Shown here: piece by piece, positions 1 through 7,950 of the stretch
Numbering within the stretch: position 1 is the stretch's first letter
How the letters are laid out: each line of letters starts with the position of its first letter
Source of the DNA: Clostridia bacterium
GTDB lineage: Bacteria; Bacillota; Clostridia; UBA1381
Direction of reading: 5' to 3'
Length of the DNA: 35,022 nucleotides
Assembly: GCA_900756545.1 (NCBI GenBank)
Contig: CAAEKO010000057.1
Location: forward strand, 1 to 35,022
Program-made: the position numbers and the translations under genes
Notes under the pieces: model-generated
What the model saw: the letters and a program-made list of their open reading frames with translations, nothing else
Told to the model about the DNA's origin: nothing
Database searches by the model: none

Positions 1-44
1 CAAGCCTGGCCTCCCGCTTGTCCCTCATCGGCGACAGCTTTATT

Positions 45-95
45 AGTATACCACCGAATTCCTCCTTTGTCAACACTTTTTTTCACTTTTTTTGA
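45..95 (-). promoter_or_regulatory. Strong sigma-A promoter reading off the left edge, stable-RNA type
   Basis: On the minus strand there is a perfect -35 TTGACA (68-73), a 17-base spacer and TATACT as -10 (45-50), so transcription would start near 38 and run out of the window. Upstream of the -35 are two phased A-tracts (plus-strand T runs at 77-83 and 86-93) that resemble an UP element. A near-consensus core plus A-tracts is typical of rRNA or tRNA operon promoters. The identity of the transcript is an inference because the gene lies outside the window. Confidence 0.65.
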
Positions 96-219
96 AAAAT
101 TTTTATTTACCTATGTGATAACCTAATTCAGGTTAAATTACTCCGTTTTTAATTCTGTTATGTTAGAATATTCAAAGACTCCACATAAAAAATTAAACTA
201 TTAGAAAGGAGAGCTATAC

Positions 220-528
220 ATGGATTCAATTTCAAGAATTTTTGGGCGGCTGAATATCCAGCAGCTCTGTTCCTTTTTACTCTTCGGCCAGGAACGAATG
301 CATCTTTATCCGTCAGATTATCAAGCGGAATTAAATCACGTCGTGTCTGATGTATACAAAATGATTGACGATCATTTTGAAACCTTAGATGAGCACGATG
401 CCGTCAGCAACCTGATTACAGAACTGATACTGACGTTTGAGGAAATTTATTTTGAAACCGGATTAAAGTGCGGCGCAGCACTGACGCTGGAATTGTTGGA
501 AGGCCGGCCGAAAAGCGATTGCGGATAG
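220..528 (+). CDS. Small helical protein of unknown function, possibly DUF6809-like
   Basis: A 102-residue protein preceded by a good ribosome binding site (AAAGGAGAG, about 205-213). It has no signal peptide or membrane segment and looks all-helical and acidic. The C-terminal third carries the pattern FETGLKCGAALTLELL, which recalls small Firmicutes proteins of the DUF6809 type; that assignment is from memory and uncertain. No function is known to me. It stands alone: a strong terminator follows at 588-621. A decayed copy of the same C-terminal helix appears at 25230-25328 on the minus strand, so the family was probably present more than once in this genome. Confidence 0.7.
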   Translation: MDSISRIFGRLNIQQLCSFLLFGQERMHLYPSDYQAELNHVVSDVYKMIDDHFETLDEHDAVSNLITELILTFEEIYFETGLKCGAALTLELLEGRPKSDCG

Positions 529-587
529 GCCGGCGTTTCCCAAATCAAAAAAGGCTCAAACAAGGCTTCTCAAAGTAATATTTTACT

Positions 588-621
588 GGCGGGGCGTTTT
601 CATGCCCCGCCTTTCTATTTT
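588..621 (+). terminator. Rho-independent terminator
   Basis: A perfect 8-bp stem GGCGGGGC / GCCCCGCC (588-595 with 604-611) and an 8-base loop are followed by TTTCTATTTT. It ends the transcript of the small gene at 220-528. Confidence 0.85.
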
Positions 622-900
622 GCGCTCTATTTTTCTCAATCTCATCCCCATGAATGACTTTTTTCTCATTCGAGCAAAAAAAGTCACCAAAAATGCCCTC
701 TTATCCCGCGGGGTGGCAAGCCCGCTTCGCGGGCAATCTCAAAAAAGGCAAGTTCTTCAACGAATTTCAGCATTGCGTCCCTAGCCTCACGCAAAAATAA
801 TTTTTCTGAAATATTATGGCGTACTGCGGTACGTCTTATAGTAAGCATTCTATTATATCTACTGAATCACAGACTGCAATATTCCAATTTCGTTTGTTAA
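622..900. other. Gene-free stretch with a cluster of small palindromes
   Basis: I see no convincing gene here. The stretch has several inverted repeats close together: GACTTTTTT / AAAAAAGTC (656-664 with 677-685), the palindrome CCCGCGGG (705-712), GCCCGC-TTC-GCGGGC (720-734) and CGTAC-TGCG-GTACG (820-833). A 60-codon open frame (602-784) crosses it but starts inside the terminator stem and has no ribosome binding site. The pattern looks like a dispersed intergenic palindromic element rather than a coding remnant. Confidence 0.4.
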
Positions 901-968
901 ATTTCAGAATTTTGGCAAAATGCATAAAAAGAGTTGGATATTGCCAAAAGTTCGTTGCAGTATTTTAC

Positions 969-1045
969 TTGATTTTATAAAAAAAATCATGTACAATACC
1001 CTTATCCAATTAGTTAGAATTCTAAATATTAGAATTCTAACTAAT
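969..1045 (+). promoter_or_regulatory. Promoter and double palindromic operator of the marR-efflux operon
   Basis: The -35 is TTGATT (969-974), the spacer 17 bases and the -10 TACAAT (992-997), placing the start of transcription near 1004. Directly downstream is a perfect 17-bp inverted repeat, ATTAGTTAGAATTCTAA at 1009-1025 and its complement at 1029-1045. Each arm contains the full palindrome TTAGAATTCTAA (1014-1025 and 1029-1040), so two dimer sites lie 15 bp apart. Position and symmetry fit a MarR repressor that blocks its own promoter. Confidence 0.8.
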
Positions 1046-1073
1046 ATTATATTTAGTAAAGGAGTGTTTCTCT

Positions 1074-1568
1074 ATGACGTCTGCAAAAGAAGAAATGTAC
1101 TATCAATGTACACAGGCGTTTGAAATGCTGATGTCATTGGCAAAAATCACCCATACTATCCTGGCGCGATGCGGATTGAATTCTCATCACGGCGGCATGC
1201 TGATTCATGTTGGAATGAACAAGCATGGGATTACGCAGAAGGAGCTTGCGCAAAGACTGGCTGTTCGCCCATCTTCCATCACCAGTATGCTGGATACATT
1301 GGAACGTGAAGGACTCGTTTGCCGCCAGACAGATGAAAACGACAAACGGGTTAAGCACATTTCTTTAACAAAAAAGGGCAAAGCCCTTTCCAGCCGCTTT
1401 TTAGAGCAGCTTGCAGAGCTTAATAGCCAGTTCTTTACAAATTTCTCCCCGCAGGAATATACTGCATTTTGGAATTACGTATGCATGATTAAAACAAATA
1501 TGCTGTCTATCTTGAACCAAATGCAATGTCCCGAAGAAATACCATGTACTTATATTAAGGAGGACTAA
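1074..1568 (+). CDS. MarR family transcriptional regulator, probable repressor of the efflux operon
   Basis: A 164-residue cytoplasmic winged-helix regulator. The helix-turn-helix spans about residues 53-80 (ITQKELAQRL, then PSSITSMLDTLEREGL), and the wing carries the family signature DxRxxxxxLTxxG as DKRVKHISLTKKG (90-102). Length is normal for MarR proteins. The start has AAAGGAG at 1058-1064, nine bases before the ATG. It is the first gene of an operon: the TolC-like gene starts 3 bases after its stop. MarR proteins usually repress their own operon and let go when a small phenolic or lipophilic compound binds; the double palindrome at 1009-1045 is the expected operator. The inducer cannot be read from the sequence. 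Confidence 0.9.
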   Translation: MTSAKEEMYYQCTQAFEMLMSLAKITHTILARCGLNSHHGGMLIHVGMNKHGITQKELAQRLAVRPSSITSMLDTLEREGLVCRQTDENDKRVKHISLTKKGKALSSRFLEQLAELNSQFFTNFSPQEYTAFWNYVCMIKTNMLSILNQMQCPEEIPCTYIKED

Positions 1569-1571
1569 TTT

Positions 1572-2711
1572 ATGATGAAAAAACAACAAATTGCAGGCCT
1601 GCTTGCCAGCTTTATGCTTGTAACAGGCATATCTGTTTATGCCGAAGAAACGGTTGTATCCCATGTCACAAATACCACAGCCACAATGACGATTGATGAT
1701 GCATTGGCTTATGCACAGGAGCACTCCCTTGCGATTGCCAGCGCAAATTCTGCAATCAATGAAAAGCGCTATACCTTGACGACTACACGCCAGACACGGG
1801 AATCACTGCAAAAGTCGGAATTTTGGACGCCTACCAGCTTTGATGAAGGATTGATGGTTTCAGAACTTTCTGAAAAATCAGCCAAGATTCAGTTAGAAAT
1901 TGCCCAGCGGAAACTCCTGTCAGAACAAACTAAGTTGAAAATTCAGGTCAAAAGTGATTTCTATACATATTTAAGCACCAAAGACAAAGCAGAAATCGCC
2001 CGCACTAATCTGAAAAGTGCGCAGGAAAAACTGGACTACGCAAAGGTAAAAAAAGATAGCGGCGCTATTTCGGAGCTGGAATATACGAGCTTCGAACTTG
2101 CTGTCAAGAATGCACAGAATGCAGTCAATCAGGCAGAACGTGCTATTGATTTGGCTGAATTGAAAGTAAAATTCACATTGAATTATCCATCAGAAAACGA
2201 ATTGATTTTACAAGGCTCTTTCCAAACTCCGACAATAGCCGTAAAAAATGCAGACGAAGCTGTAGCACTGTCAAAATTCCACGTTGATTATTTAACTTTG
2301 GCGGACGCCTTTTCGCTGGCGGAAATGCGCTGGAGTCAAGCCCAGAATTGGTATTTTCCAATTCAGCCAGGATATGAGATTGAACGGGCCGCCTATCAAT
2401 CCGCACAGGCTGACTATCAAAAAAATACAAATGACCTGGAAATGGGAATCCGCACCTTATTCGACAATCTGCAAACCATCAAGGAATCAACCCAATATAT
2501 GCAGGAAAATGTTGCACTACTTCAGCGAAGTACAGACGCGGCAAAGCTTCAATATGAGATGGGCATGATCACAGCAAACGACCTGATCGACAAGCAACAA
2601 CAGTATTTTAACGCGCAAAACCAACTAAAGGATCTGGAACTTTCTTATCTGACCACTGCTCTACAGTACCGTGCCATGTACACTTATGAGGACGATGGCT
2701 CTATTCAGTAA
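1572..2711 (+). CDS. TolC-like efflux protein (outer-membrane-efflux fold) in a Gram-positive operon
   Basis: A 379-residue secreted protein. It starts with a signal peptide of about 24 residues (ATG at 1572 or 1575; AAGGAGG at 1558-1564). The rest is almost entirely long amphipathic helices rich in Ala, Gln, Glu and Lys, with the repeated heptad pattern seen in TolC barrel helices (for example residues 95-195 and 275-370). It is shorter than Gram-negative TolC (about 430-490), and I do not see an obvious beta-barrel segment. In proteobacteria TolC forms the exit duct of RND pumps. Here it sits between marR and the adaptor and permease genes, so it should belong to the same complex. In a cell with one membrane its job would be extracytoplasmic, perhaps a wall-spanning sleeve; that is inference. 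Confidence 0.8.
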   Translation: MMKKQQIAGLLASFMLVTGISVYAEETVVSHVTNTTATMTIDDALAYAQEHSLAIASANSAINEKRYTLTTTRQTRESLQKSEFWTPTSFDEGLMVSELSEKSAKIQLEIAQRKLLSEQTKLKIQVKSDFYTYLSTKDKAEIARTNLKSAQEKLDYAKVKKDSGAISELEYTSFELAVKNAQNAVNQAERAIDLAELKVKFTLNYPSENELILQGSFQTPTIAVKNADEAVALSKFHVDYLTLADAFSLAEMRWSQAQNWYFPIQPGYEIERAAYQSAQADYQKNTNDLEMGIRTLFDNLQTIKESTQYMQENVALLQRSTDAAKLQYEMGMITANDLIDKQQQYFNAQNQLKDLELSYLTTALQYRAMYTYEDDGSIQ

Positions 2712-2742
2712 ATTTAAGACATCAATTTGAGGAGGAAACAGC

Positions 2743-4299
2743 ATGAAAAAGAAAATAGCAAGCGGCATTCTGGCTGGGATCATCCTGATCTCCTGTGCAG
2801 GATGCGGTAAAAAGGCGCAGGAAACATCCCAGGAGGAGGACGCAAAAACCACTAACGTCACAGTCGTGGAAGCCGCGAATCAAAGTATTGTTAATAAAAT
2901 CACAAATACCGGTGAAGTCAAGCCTTGTGAAGAAGTCATTGTATCTCCAAAGGTTTCCGGGAAGGTCAAATCCGTAAATTCTGAGGTAGGCCGGTATGTC
3001 AAAGCCGGAGATGTTTTGTTTGTGATCGAGGATACGGATTACCGTCTGCAATATAATCAGGCACTGGCATCCTACAACAGCGCCCAGGCCAGCTACAGCA
3101 GCACAGTAGGCGGAACCCAGAAGCAGTCGGTGAGCCAAGTCCAGCAAAGCCTGACGGCCGCCCAAACTGAATATGACAGCGCAATACAAAGCTATAACCG
3201 GGAGAAAGAGCTCTACGAAAATAACTCTAATGTAGTTCTGGCCCAAAACGCACTGAATGATGCTAAATCCGCCCGGGACAGGGCTTATTCGCTGTATGAA
3301 CAGGATGTGTCTCTGATCGGCGCCCGAAACACTCTCGAAAATGCAAAAAATGCATATGAGCGGACACAAAGCCTGTTCGATTTAGGGGCTGCCAGCCAGA
3401 TTGATTTGGATTCCGCCCGAATCGCTTTTGAAAACGCTGACGCTAACCTAAAGGCACAGGAAAGCAGCGCCAAGGCCAATCTGGAAAATGCGGATTCCGC
3501 AGTTCTGAAGGCGGAAGAGAATTTGCGGACAACAACTGTGACCGCTGCCGCCTCATTCGACGCGGCAAAAACACGGCTAACGAACGCAGAATCTAACCTG
3601 AAAACAGCCCAGGAAAACTATGACCTGACGATAAACATCTTGAATCCGGAACGCAAGGCTTCTGCTGAAGCCAGCGTAAAATCCGCTAAGGCTGCGTTGG
3701 ATATTGCGAAAAATACCCTGGACAACACCTCTGTCAAGGCGCCGATTTCCGGGTACGTGACCCTATGCGGCGCAGTAGCCGGACAAAATATTCAGGCGGG
3801 CTCTTCGGCTGTGACACTGATCAACTCCAACAGTATGGATATTGAGCTGAATCTGACAGAAGCCGTTGTGACAAAGGTACAGACAGGGGCAGAGGCTATT
3901 ATCAAGGTCCCCTCCGCAAATATTGAAGGCCTTACAGGCAGTGTGGCTTCAGTTTCTCCGTCAAAGAATGCAACAAGCGGGCTGTTTGCCGTAAAAATTA
4001 ATGTTCCCAACGATAGCGGCGCTTTAAAAGGCGGTATGTTTGCTGATGTTGAGATTGTCACAGAACGGATTGATGACGTTCTGGCTGTTCCAACAGATAC
4101 GCTGCTGACCGATGAAGAAGAAAGCTATGTCTACATACTTGACGGCGAAAATGCAGTTAAGACGCAGGTAGTTACCGGCACGGCAGACGACCAGTATACA
4201 GAAATCCTTTCCGGTATCTCCATCGGCGATCGGGTTATCCAAAAGGGTAAAGAGTTTTTGAAGCAGGATGCGTGCGCCGTCAAGGTCATTGACGAATGA
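2743..4299 (+). CDS. RND efflux periplasmic-adaptor-type subunit (membrane fusion protein), lipoprotein
   Basis: A 518-residue HlyD/AcrA-type adaptor. The N-terminus is a lipoprotein signal with Cys at 18 and 21 as possible lipidation sites. A lipoyl-like half-domain follows (about 60-105, PKVSGKVKSVNSEVGRYVKAGD). Then comes an unusually long coiled-coil hairpin rich in Ala, Asn and Gln (about 105-330), and the second lipoyl half (about 333-355, APISGYVTLCGAVAGQNI). The C-terminus holds beta-barrel and membrane-proximal domains. It would link the permease to the TolC-like protein. The ribosome binding site is GAGGAGG at 2729-2735. Adaptors in this family are usually 350-450 residues; the extra length is in the hairpin, which could bridge a thicker wall (inference). 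Confidence 0.88.
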   Translation: MKKKIASGILAGIILISCAGCGKKAQETSQEEDAKTTNVTVVEAANQSIVNKITNTGEVKPCEEVIVSPKVSGKVKSVNSEVGRYVKAGDVLFVIEDTDYRLQYNQALASYNSAQASYSSTVGGTQKQSVSQVQQSLTAAQTEYDSAIQSYNREKELYENNSNVVLAQNALNDAKSARDRAYSLYEQDVSLIGARNTLENAKNAYERTQSLFDLGAASQIDLDSARIAFENADANLKAQESSAKANLENADSAVLKAEENLRTTTVTAAASFDAAKTRLTNAESNLKTAQENYDLTINILNPERKASAEASVKSAKAALDIAKNTLDNTSVKAPISGYVTLCGAVAGQNIQAGSSAVTLINSNSMDIELNLTEAVVTKVQTGAEAIIKVPSANIEGLTGSVASVSPSKNATSGLFAVKINVPNDSGALKGGMFADVEIVTERIDDVLAVPTDTLLTDEEESYVYILDGENAVKTQVVTGTADDQYTEILSGISIGDRVIQKGKEFLKQDACAVKVIDE

Positions 4300-4316
4300 A
4301 AGGAATGACAGTTTAA

Positions 4317-7300
4317 ATGAAGTTATATGAAACATCTGTAAAACGGCCTATTGCTGTGACGATGGCAGTCCTGATCTTTTTTGTCATGGGTATGTTCTCC
4401 ATGACCCGGCTTTCTATGGATATGATGCCGGACATGTCTCTTCAAATGCTGGGTATTATTACCCAGTACTCTGGCGTAGCTCCAGCAGAAATCGAAAATT
4501 TGGTAACCATTCCGATTGAGAACGCAGTCAGCGCTGTCAGCGGGGCAAAGACTACAAGCTCCATGTCCAATGAAGGCACCTCCATTGTTATGGTGGAGTT
4601 CAACAGCAGTACGAACATTGACCAAGCCGCTTTGGACGTCAAGGACAGGATCAATCTGATTAAGAGCATGCTCCCCGATGACTGTGACGACCCGATGACC
4701 GTTAAATTCGACCCCAGCATGATGCCTGTAGCTATGCTGAGCTTTTCGCTGGAGGGCGCAGATTTGACGGAGGCAAAAGAGTATGTAGAAAATAATATTT
4801 CCAAACGCCTGGAGGCTATTGACGGCGTAGCCAGCGTCAGCATCGACGGCGGAAGCGACCGGGAGATTCACGTAGACGTTGATACCAACAAGCTTTTCGG
4901 CTACAATGTGACCTTAGAACAGCTCGTCAGCGCCATTGCCTCCGAAAACCGAAACCTGCCCGGCGGTACAGTTACCGCTTCCGGCAAAGAGTCTTCAGTC
5001 CGGAGTATCGGTAAGTTTACGGACCTGAAGGATTTAGAGACTGTACCGATCCGAACACAGACCGGGGAGCTGATTTATTTAAGAGATGTGGCTGCGGTTA
5101 ATGACACCTACAGCGAGCTGACAAGCTACGCCCGGCTGGACGGCAATGATTCATTATCAATCAGTATTCAGAAGCAGTCTGGCTCCAATACAGTCGAGGT
5201 TGTCAGCTCCGTCGTCAAGGCTCTGGATCAGATGAAAGAAACCAACCCGAATATCCAATACAAAATGACTTTCGAGCAGGCAAGCTACATCCAGAACGCA
5301 ATCAGCTCTGTTGCCCAAAGCGCTGTACTTGGCGCCATATTTGCAGTGCTGGTACTGTTCCTGTTCCTGGGCAGCTTCCGCTCCTCCCTGATCATCGGAA
5401 TCACCATGCCGGTATCTGTGTTCACCACCTTTATTGGGATGTATTTCGCAGGTATGACTCTGAATGTCGTTTCTTTGGGCGGTCTGGCGCTGGGCGTCGG
5501 AATGCTTGTAGATAATGCCGTGGTTGTTTTAGAGAATATTTACCGACGCAGGAAAGAGTTTGGCGAGAAAAGCAGCGCAGCGGCGATCCTCGGCTCCAAA
5601 GAGGTAGTGGGCGCTGTGGCGGCGTCTGTATTGACCACCTGTATCGTCTATGTGCCGATCTTATTTATTGACGGCATGATGGTTGTCATGTTCCGCCAGC
5701 TGGCGTTCTCCATCATTTTCTCGCAGGTAGCTTCTTTGATTACCACCTTCCTGCTGATCCCCATGCTCAGTGCGAAGGTTAAGGATATTGAAACCAAAAA
5801 CCCGGTCAAAAATGTAATCCTGAAACCTTTTGATACCGTTATGAAAGGGCTGTATGCCGGATATAATAGGCTGATCCGCTTTGCATTGAAGCATCGGAAA
5901 ACTGTGGTATTCACGATCATTGGTACATTTGTGGTGTGCCTGGTTGTTTTAGGCCGTCTGGGTATGGAATTAATGCCGGCCAGTGATGAAGGTCTGCTGA
6001 CTGTGAATATCGAGATGCCTTTAGGTACGGAATTGGACGACACTGACGCCATGACCCGGGATATTGAAGAAATCATTCAAAACAATGGATTGGTAGAATC
6101 AGTATTTACCACAGTTTCCGGCTCCTCTCTGATGGGCGAAGGCAGTGGTAACACCGCCTCAATTCAAGCGACTCTGATTGACAAAGATAAGCGGAAAGAA
6201 TCCACAGCAGATGTTGTAGAAATACTTCGCAATGACTTGTCAAACATTGCCGGCGCAGATATCACGATTGAGGCCTCGTCCTCCACCAGCATGTCAATGG
6301 GATCTACAAATGGCGTATCATTTGAAATGTCCGGCGACGACCTGGATGGTCTGGAGCAGTATGCAAAGCAGGCTGTTGAGGTTCTGAAAACTATTGAGGG
6401 TGTACGTGAGCCTACTACAAGCCTTTCTGAAACTAAAACTGAAACCCGCATATATTTGGATCGGGAAAAGGTTGCCCGCTATGGTCTGACTACTGCTGCT
6501 GCTGCGAATCTCATCAAAACCTGTATGAGCGGACAGACTGCTTCCCGGTTGACAGACGCGGGTACAGAATATGATATTGTGGTACGTCTTCCCGATTCAG
6601 AAACCAGTAGTTTGAACAATCTGCGAAATCTAAAGCTCCGCTCTGGCAGCGGTCAATGGATCACGATTGAAGACATTGCTGATATCAACATGGAGCAGGG
6701 CTATACATCTATCAGCCGTGAAAATCAAAAACGCGTAGTTACGGTTTCGGCCCAGGTTTATGGCTCGGATATTGCTACGGTTACCAACAGCTTTAATGAA
6801 AAAATGGCCGAAATTACACCGCCGGCCGGCTGCGGCATGAAGCCCAGCGGCAGCTACGAAACCATGATGGAATCCTTTGGACTCTTGATGCTGGCAATTG
6901 TTATCGGACTTCTGCTGATGTACATGGTTATGGCGGCACAGTTTGAATCCATGATTGAGCCCCTGATTATTATGGGTTCCGTCCCCATGGCGCTGATCGG
7001 CGTCGTCATAGCACTGGTACTGGATGGGTCTCCGCTGAATATCATTTCCTGTATTGGACTTTTGATGCTCACTGGTATGATCGTAAACAACGCTATCATC
7101 CTACTGGATTTCATCAACACCACTACCCGGGAGGGCGTGATCACAGACCGGACAGAAATCGTGGTTGGCGCCGGTATGACCAGAATGCGTCCTGTACTCA
7201 TGACTACAGTAACCTCCGTGCTGGGTTTTTTGCCTATGGTGCTGTCCAGCGCCGAAGGCTCGGAAATGATGCGCCCGCTGGCTGTAGTTCTGTTGGGTGG

Positions 7301-7457
7301 CCTGGCCATCGGTACTGTTCTGACCTTGGTATTTGTACCCGTACTCTACACCATCGCGGATGATAGGAAAATCAAACGCAGAAAACGAAAAGAAAAAAGA
7401 CAAGAAAGAAAATTACAAAAGGCAGAATCAGTTAACGGCAACGGAATTTCTTTCTGA
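4317..7457 (+). CDS. RND family efflux permease (AcrB/HAE1-like)
   Basis: A 1046-residue inner-membrane proton-driven exporter of the AcrB type, full length, with the duplicated layout of one N-terminal helix, a large extracytoplasmic loop (about 35-335), six helices (about 335-545), a second large loop (about 560-865) and a final six-helix bundle. The TM4 motif is GMLVDNAVVVLEN with D399-N400, and TM10 has GMIVNNAIILLDF with N924-N925. In AcrB the proton relay is D407, D408 and K940; here only the first Asp is kept, a variant I believe is common in Firmicutes and Bacteroidetes homologues. A Lys/Arg-rich tail ends the protein. The start is 17 bases after the adaptor gene, and a terminator follows directly. 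Substrate unknown; drugs or lipophilic compounds are likely. Confidence 0.92.
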   Translation: MKLYETSVKRPIAVTMAVLIFFVMGMFSMTRLSMDMMPDMSLQMLGIITQYSGVAPAEIENLVTIPIENAVSAVSGAKTTSSMSNEGTSIVMVEFNSSTNIDQAALDVKDRINLIKSMLPDDCDDPMTVKFDPSMMPVAMLSFSLEGADLTEAKEYVENNISKRLEAIDGVASVSIDGGSDREIHVDVDTNKLFGYNVTLEQLVSAIASENRNLPGGTVTASGKESSVRSIGKFTDLKDLETVPIRTQTGELIYLRDVAAVNDTYSELTSYARLDGNDSLSISIQKQSGSNTVEVVSSVVKALDQMKETNPNIQYKMTFEQASYIQNAISSVAQSAVLGAIFAVLVLFLFLGSFRSSLIIGITMPVSVFTTFIGMYFAGMTLNVVSLGGLALGVGMLVDNAVVVLENIYRRRKEFGEKSSAAAILGSKEVVGAVAASVLTTCIVYVPILFIDGMMVVMFRQLAFSIIFSQVASLITTFLLIPMLSAKVKDIETKNPVKNVILKPFDTVMKGLYAGYNRLIRFALKHRKTVVFTIIGTFVVCLVVLGRLGMELMPASDEGLLTVNIEMPLGTELDDTDAMTRDIEEIIQNNGLVESVFTTVSGSSLMGEGSGNTASIQATLIDKDKRKESTADVVEILRNDLSNIAGADITIEASSSTSMSMGSTNGVSFEMSGDDLDGLEQYAKQAVEVLKTIEGVREPTTSLSETKTETRIYLDREKVARYGLTTAAAANLIKTCMSGQTASRLTDAGTEYDIVVRLPDSETSSLNNLRNLKLRSGSGQWITIEDIADINMEQGYTSISRENQKRVVTVSAQVYGSDIATVTNSFNEKMAEITPPAGCGMKPSGSYETMMESFGLLMLAIVIGLLLMYMVMAAQFESMIEPLIIMGSVPMALIGVVIALVLDGSPLNIISCIGLLMLTGMIVNNAIILLDFINTTTREGVITDRTEIVVGAGMTRMRPVLMTTVTSVLGFLPMVLSSAEGSEMMRPLAVVLLGGLAIGTVLTLVFVPVLYTIADDRKIKRRKRKEKRQERKLQKAESVNGNGISF

Positions 7458-7460
7458 CGT

Positions 7461-7498
7461 AAAAAACCGGGCAATCTGAAGATTGCCCGGTTTTTATT
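7461..7498. terminator. Bidirectional terminator between the efflux operon and arsR
   Basis: A 10-bp stem CCGGGCAATC / GATTGCCCGG (7467-7476 with 7481-7490) and a TGAA loop are flanked by A6 on the left and TTTTTATT on the right, so it works on both strands. It overlaps the stop codon of the minus-strand arsR gene. Confidence 0.92.
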
Positions 7499-7847
7499 CA
7501 CTAATGTGAATCATAACCTGCTCAATAATTCGTTTTACGTGTTCATCATCTAAAGAATAAAAGGTATTTTTTCCGTCCCGGCGGGATTTTACCAGCCTTG
7601 CCTGTTTCAAAACCCGGAGCTGGTGACTGATAGCCGATTGGCTCATACCAATTTTCTCAGCTAAATCAAACACACAGACCTCATGGTCAAACAGGGCCCA
7701 CAGAATCTTTATCCGTGTAGCGTCTCCGAAAACCTTGAATACCTCGGCCAGCCTGTCTACGGTCATGTCAGACGGCATCTCATTTTTCAGCTTGTCCAAT
7801 ATACCGCTGTTATACCGGCAATATGCGCATCTTTCTTCCTCGGCCAC
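7494..7847 (-). CDS. ArsR/SmtB family metalloregulator with a zinc-type alpha-5 site
   Basis: A 117-residue winged-helix repressor. The recognition helix is around MSQSAISHQLRVLKQARLV (68-86). The last helix carries D101, H103, H114 and E117, which matches the D-x-H-x10-H-x2-E zinc site of SmtB/CzrA exactly. It also has Cys7, Cys10 and Cys58 at the places where CadC uses N-terminal and alpha-3 cysteines for Cd/Pb, although the second Cys of the ELCVC-type motif is Phe60. The start is GTG, with GGAGG seven bases upstream. No metal transporter is adjacent. The gene is divergent from a short-chain dehydrogenase with overlapping -35 boxes, so it may control both. Zinc sensing is a strong inference; the regulon is unknown. 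Confidence 0.88.
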   Translation of the reverse strand: MAEEERCAYCRYNSGILDKLKNEMPSDMTVDRLAEVFKVFGDATRIKILWALFDHEVCVFDLAEKIGMSQSAISHQLRVLKQARLVKSRRDGKNTFYSLDDEHVKRIIEQVMIHISE

Positions 7848-7871
7848 GACGACGCCTCCTCTCTTTATTTT

Positions 7872-7922
7872 ATTATACTATTTTATTTTTTTATTGTCAA
7901 ACCCTAAAATTTATGATATAGT
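7872..7922. promoter_or_regulatory. Divergent promoters of arsR and the dehydrogenase with overlapping -35 boxes
   Basis: Minus strand: -35 TTGACA (7895-7900), 17-base spacer, -10 TATAAT (7872-7877), reading into arsR. Plus strand: -35 TTGTCA (7894-7899), 17-base spacer, -10 TATAGT (7917-7922), reading into the dehydrogenase. The two -35 elements share the same bases, so polymerase can occupy only one promoter at a time. Confidence 0.85.
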
Positions 7923-7950
7923 AAAAAAGAGCATTAAAAGGAGAAAAACC

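Noticed and set aside
602..784. 60-codon plus-strand open frame
   Set aside because: It starts inside a terminator stem, lacks a ribosome binding site and crosses the palindrome cluster; its composition does not look like protein.
920..1123. 67-codon open frame before marR
   Set aside because: It runs through the marR promoter and operator palindromes and into marR in another frame.
4305..4316. Three-codon mini-frame (ATG ACA GTT TAA) just before the RND permease start
   Set aside because: It could couple translation, but such a short frame arises easily by chance and the permease ATG has its own upstream AAAGGA.
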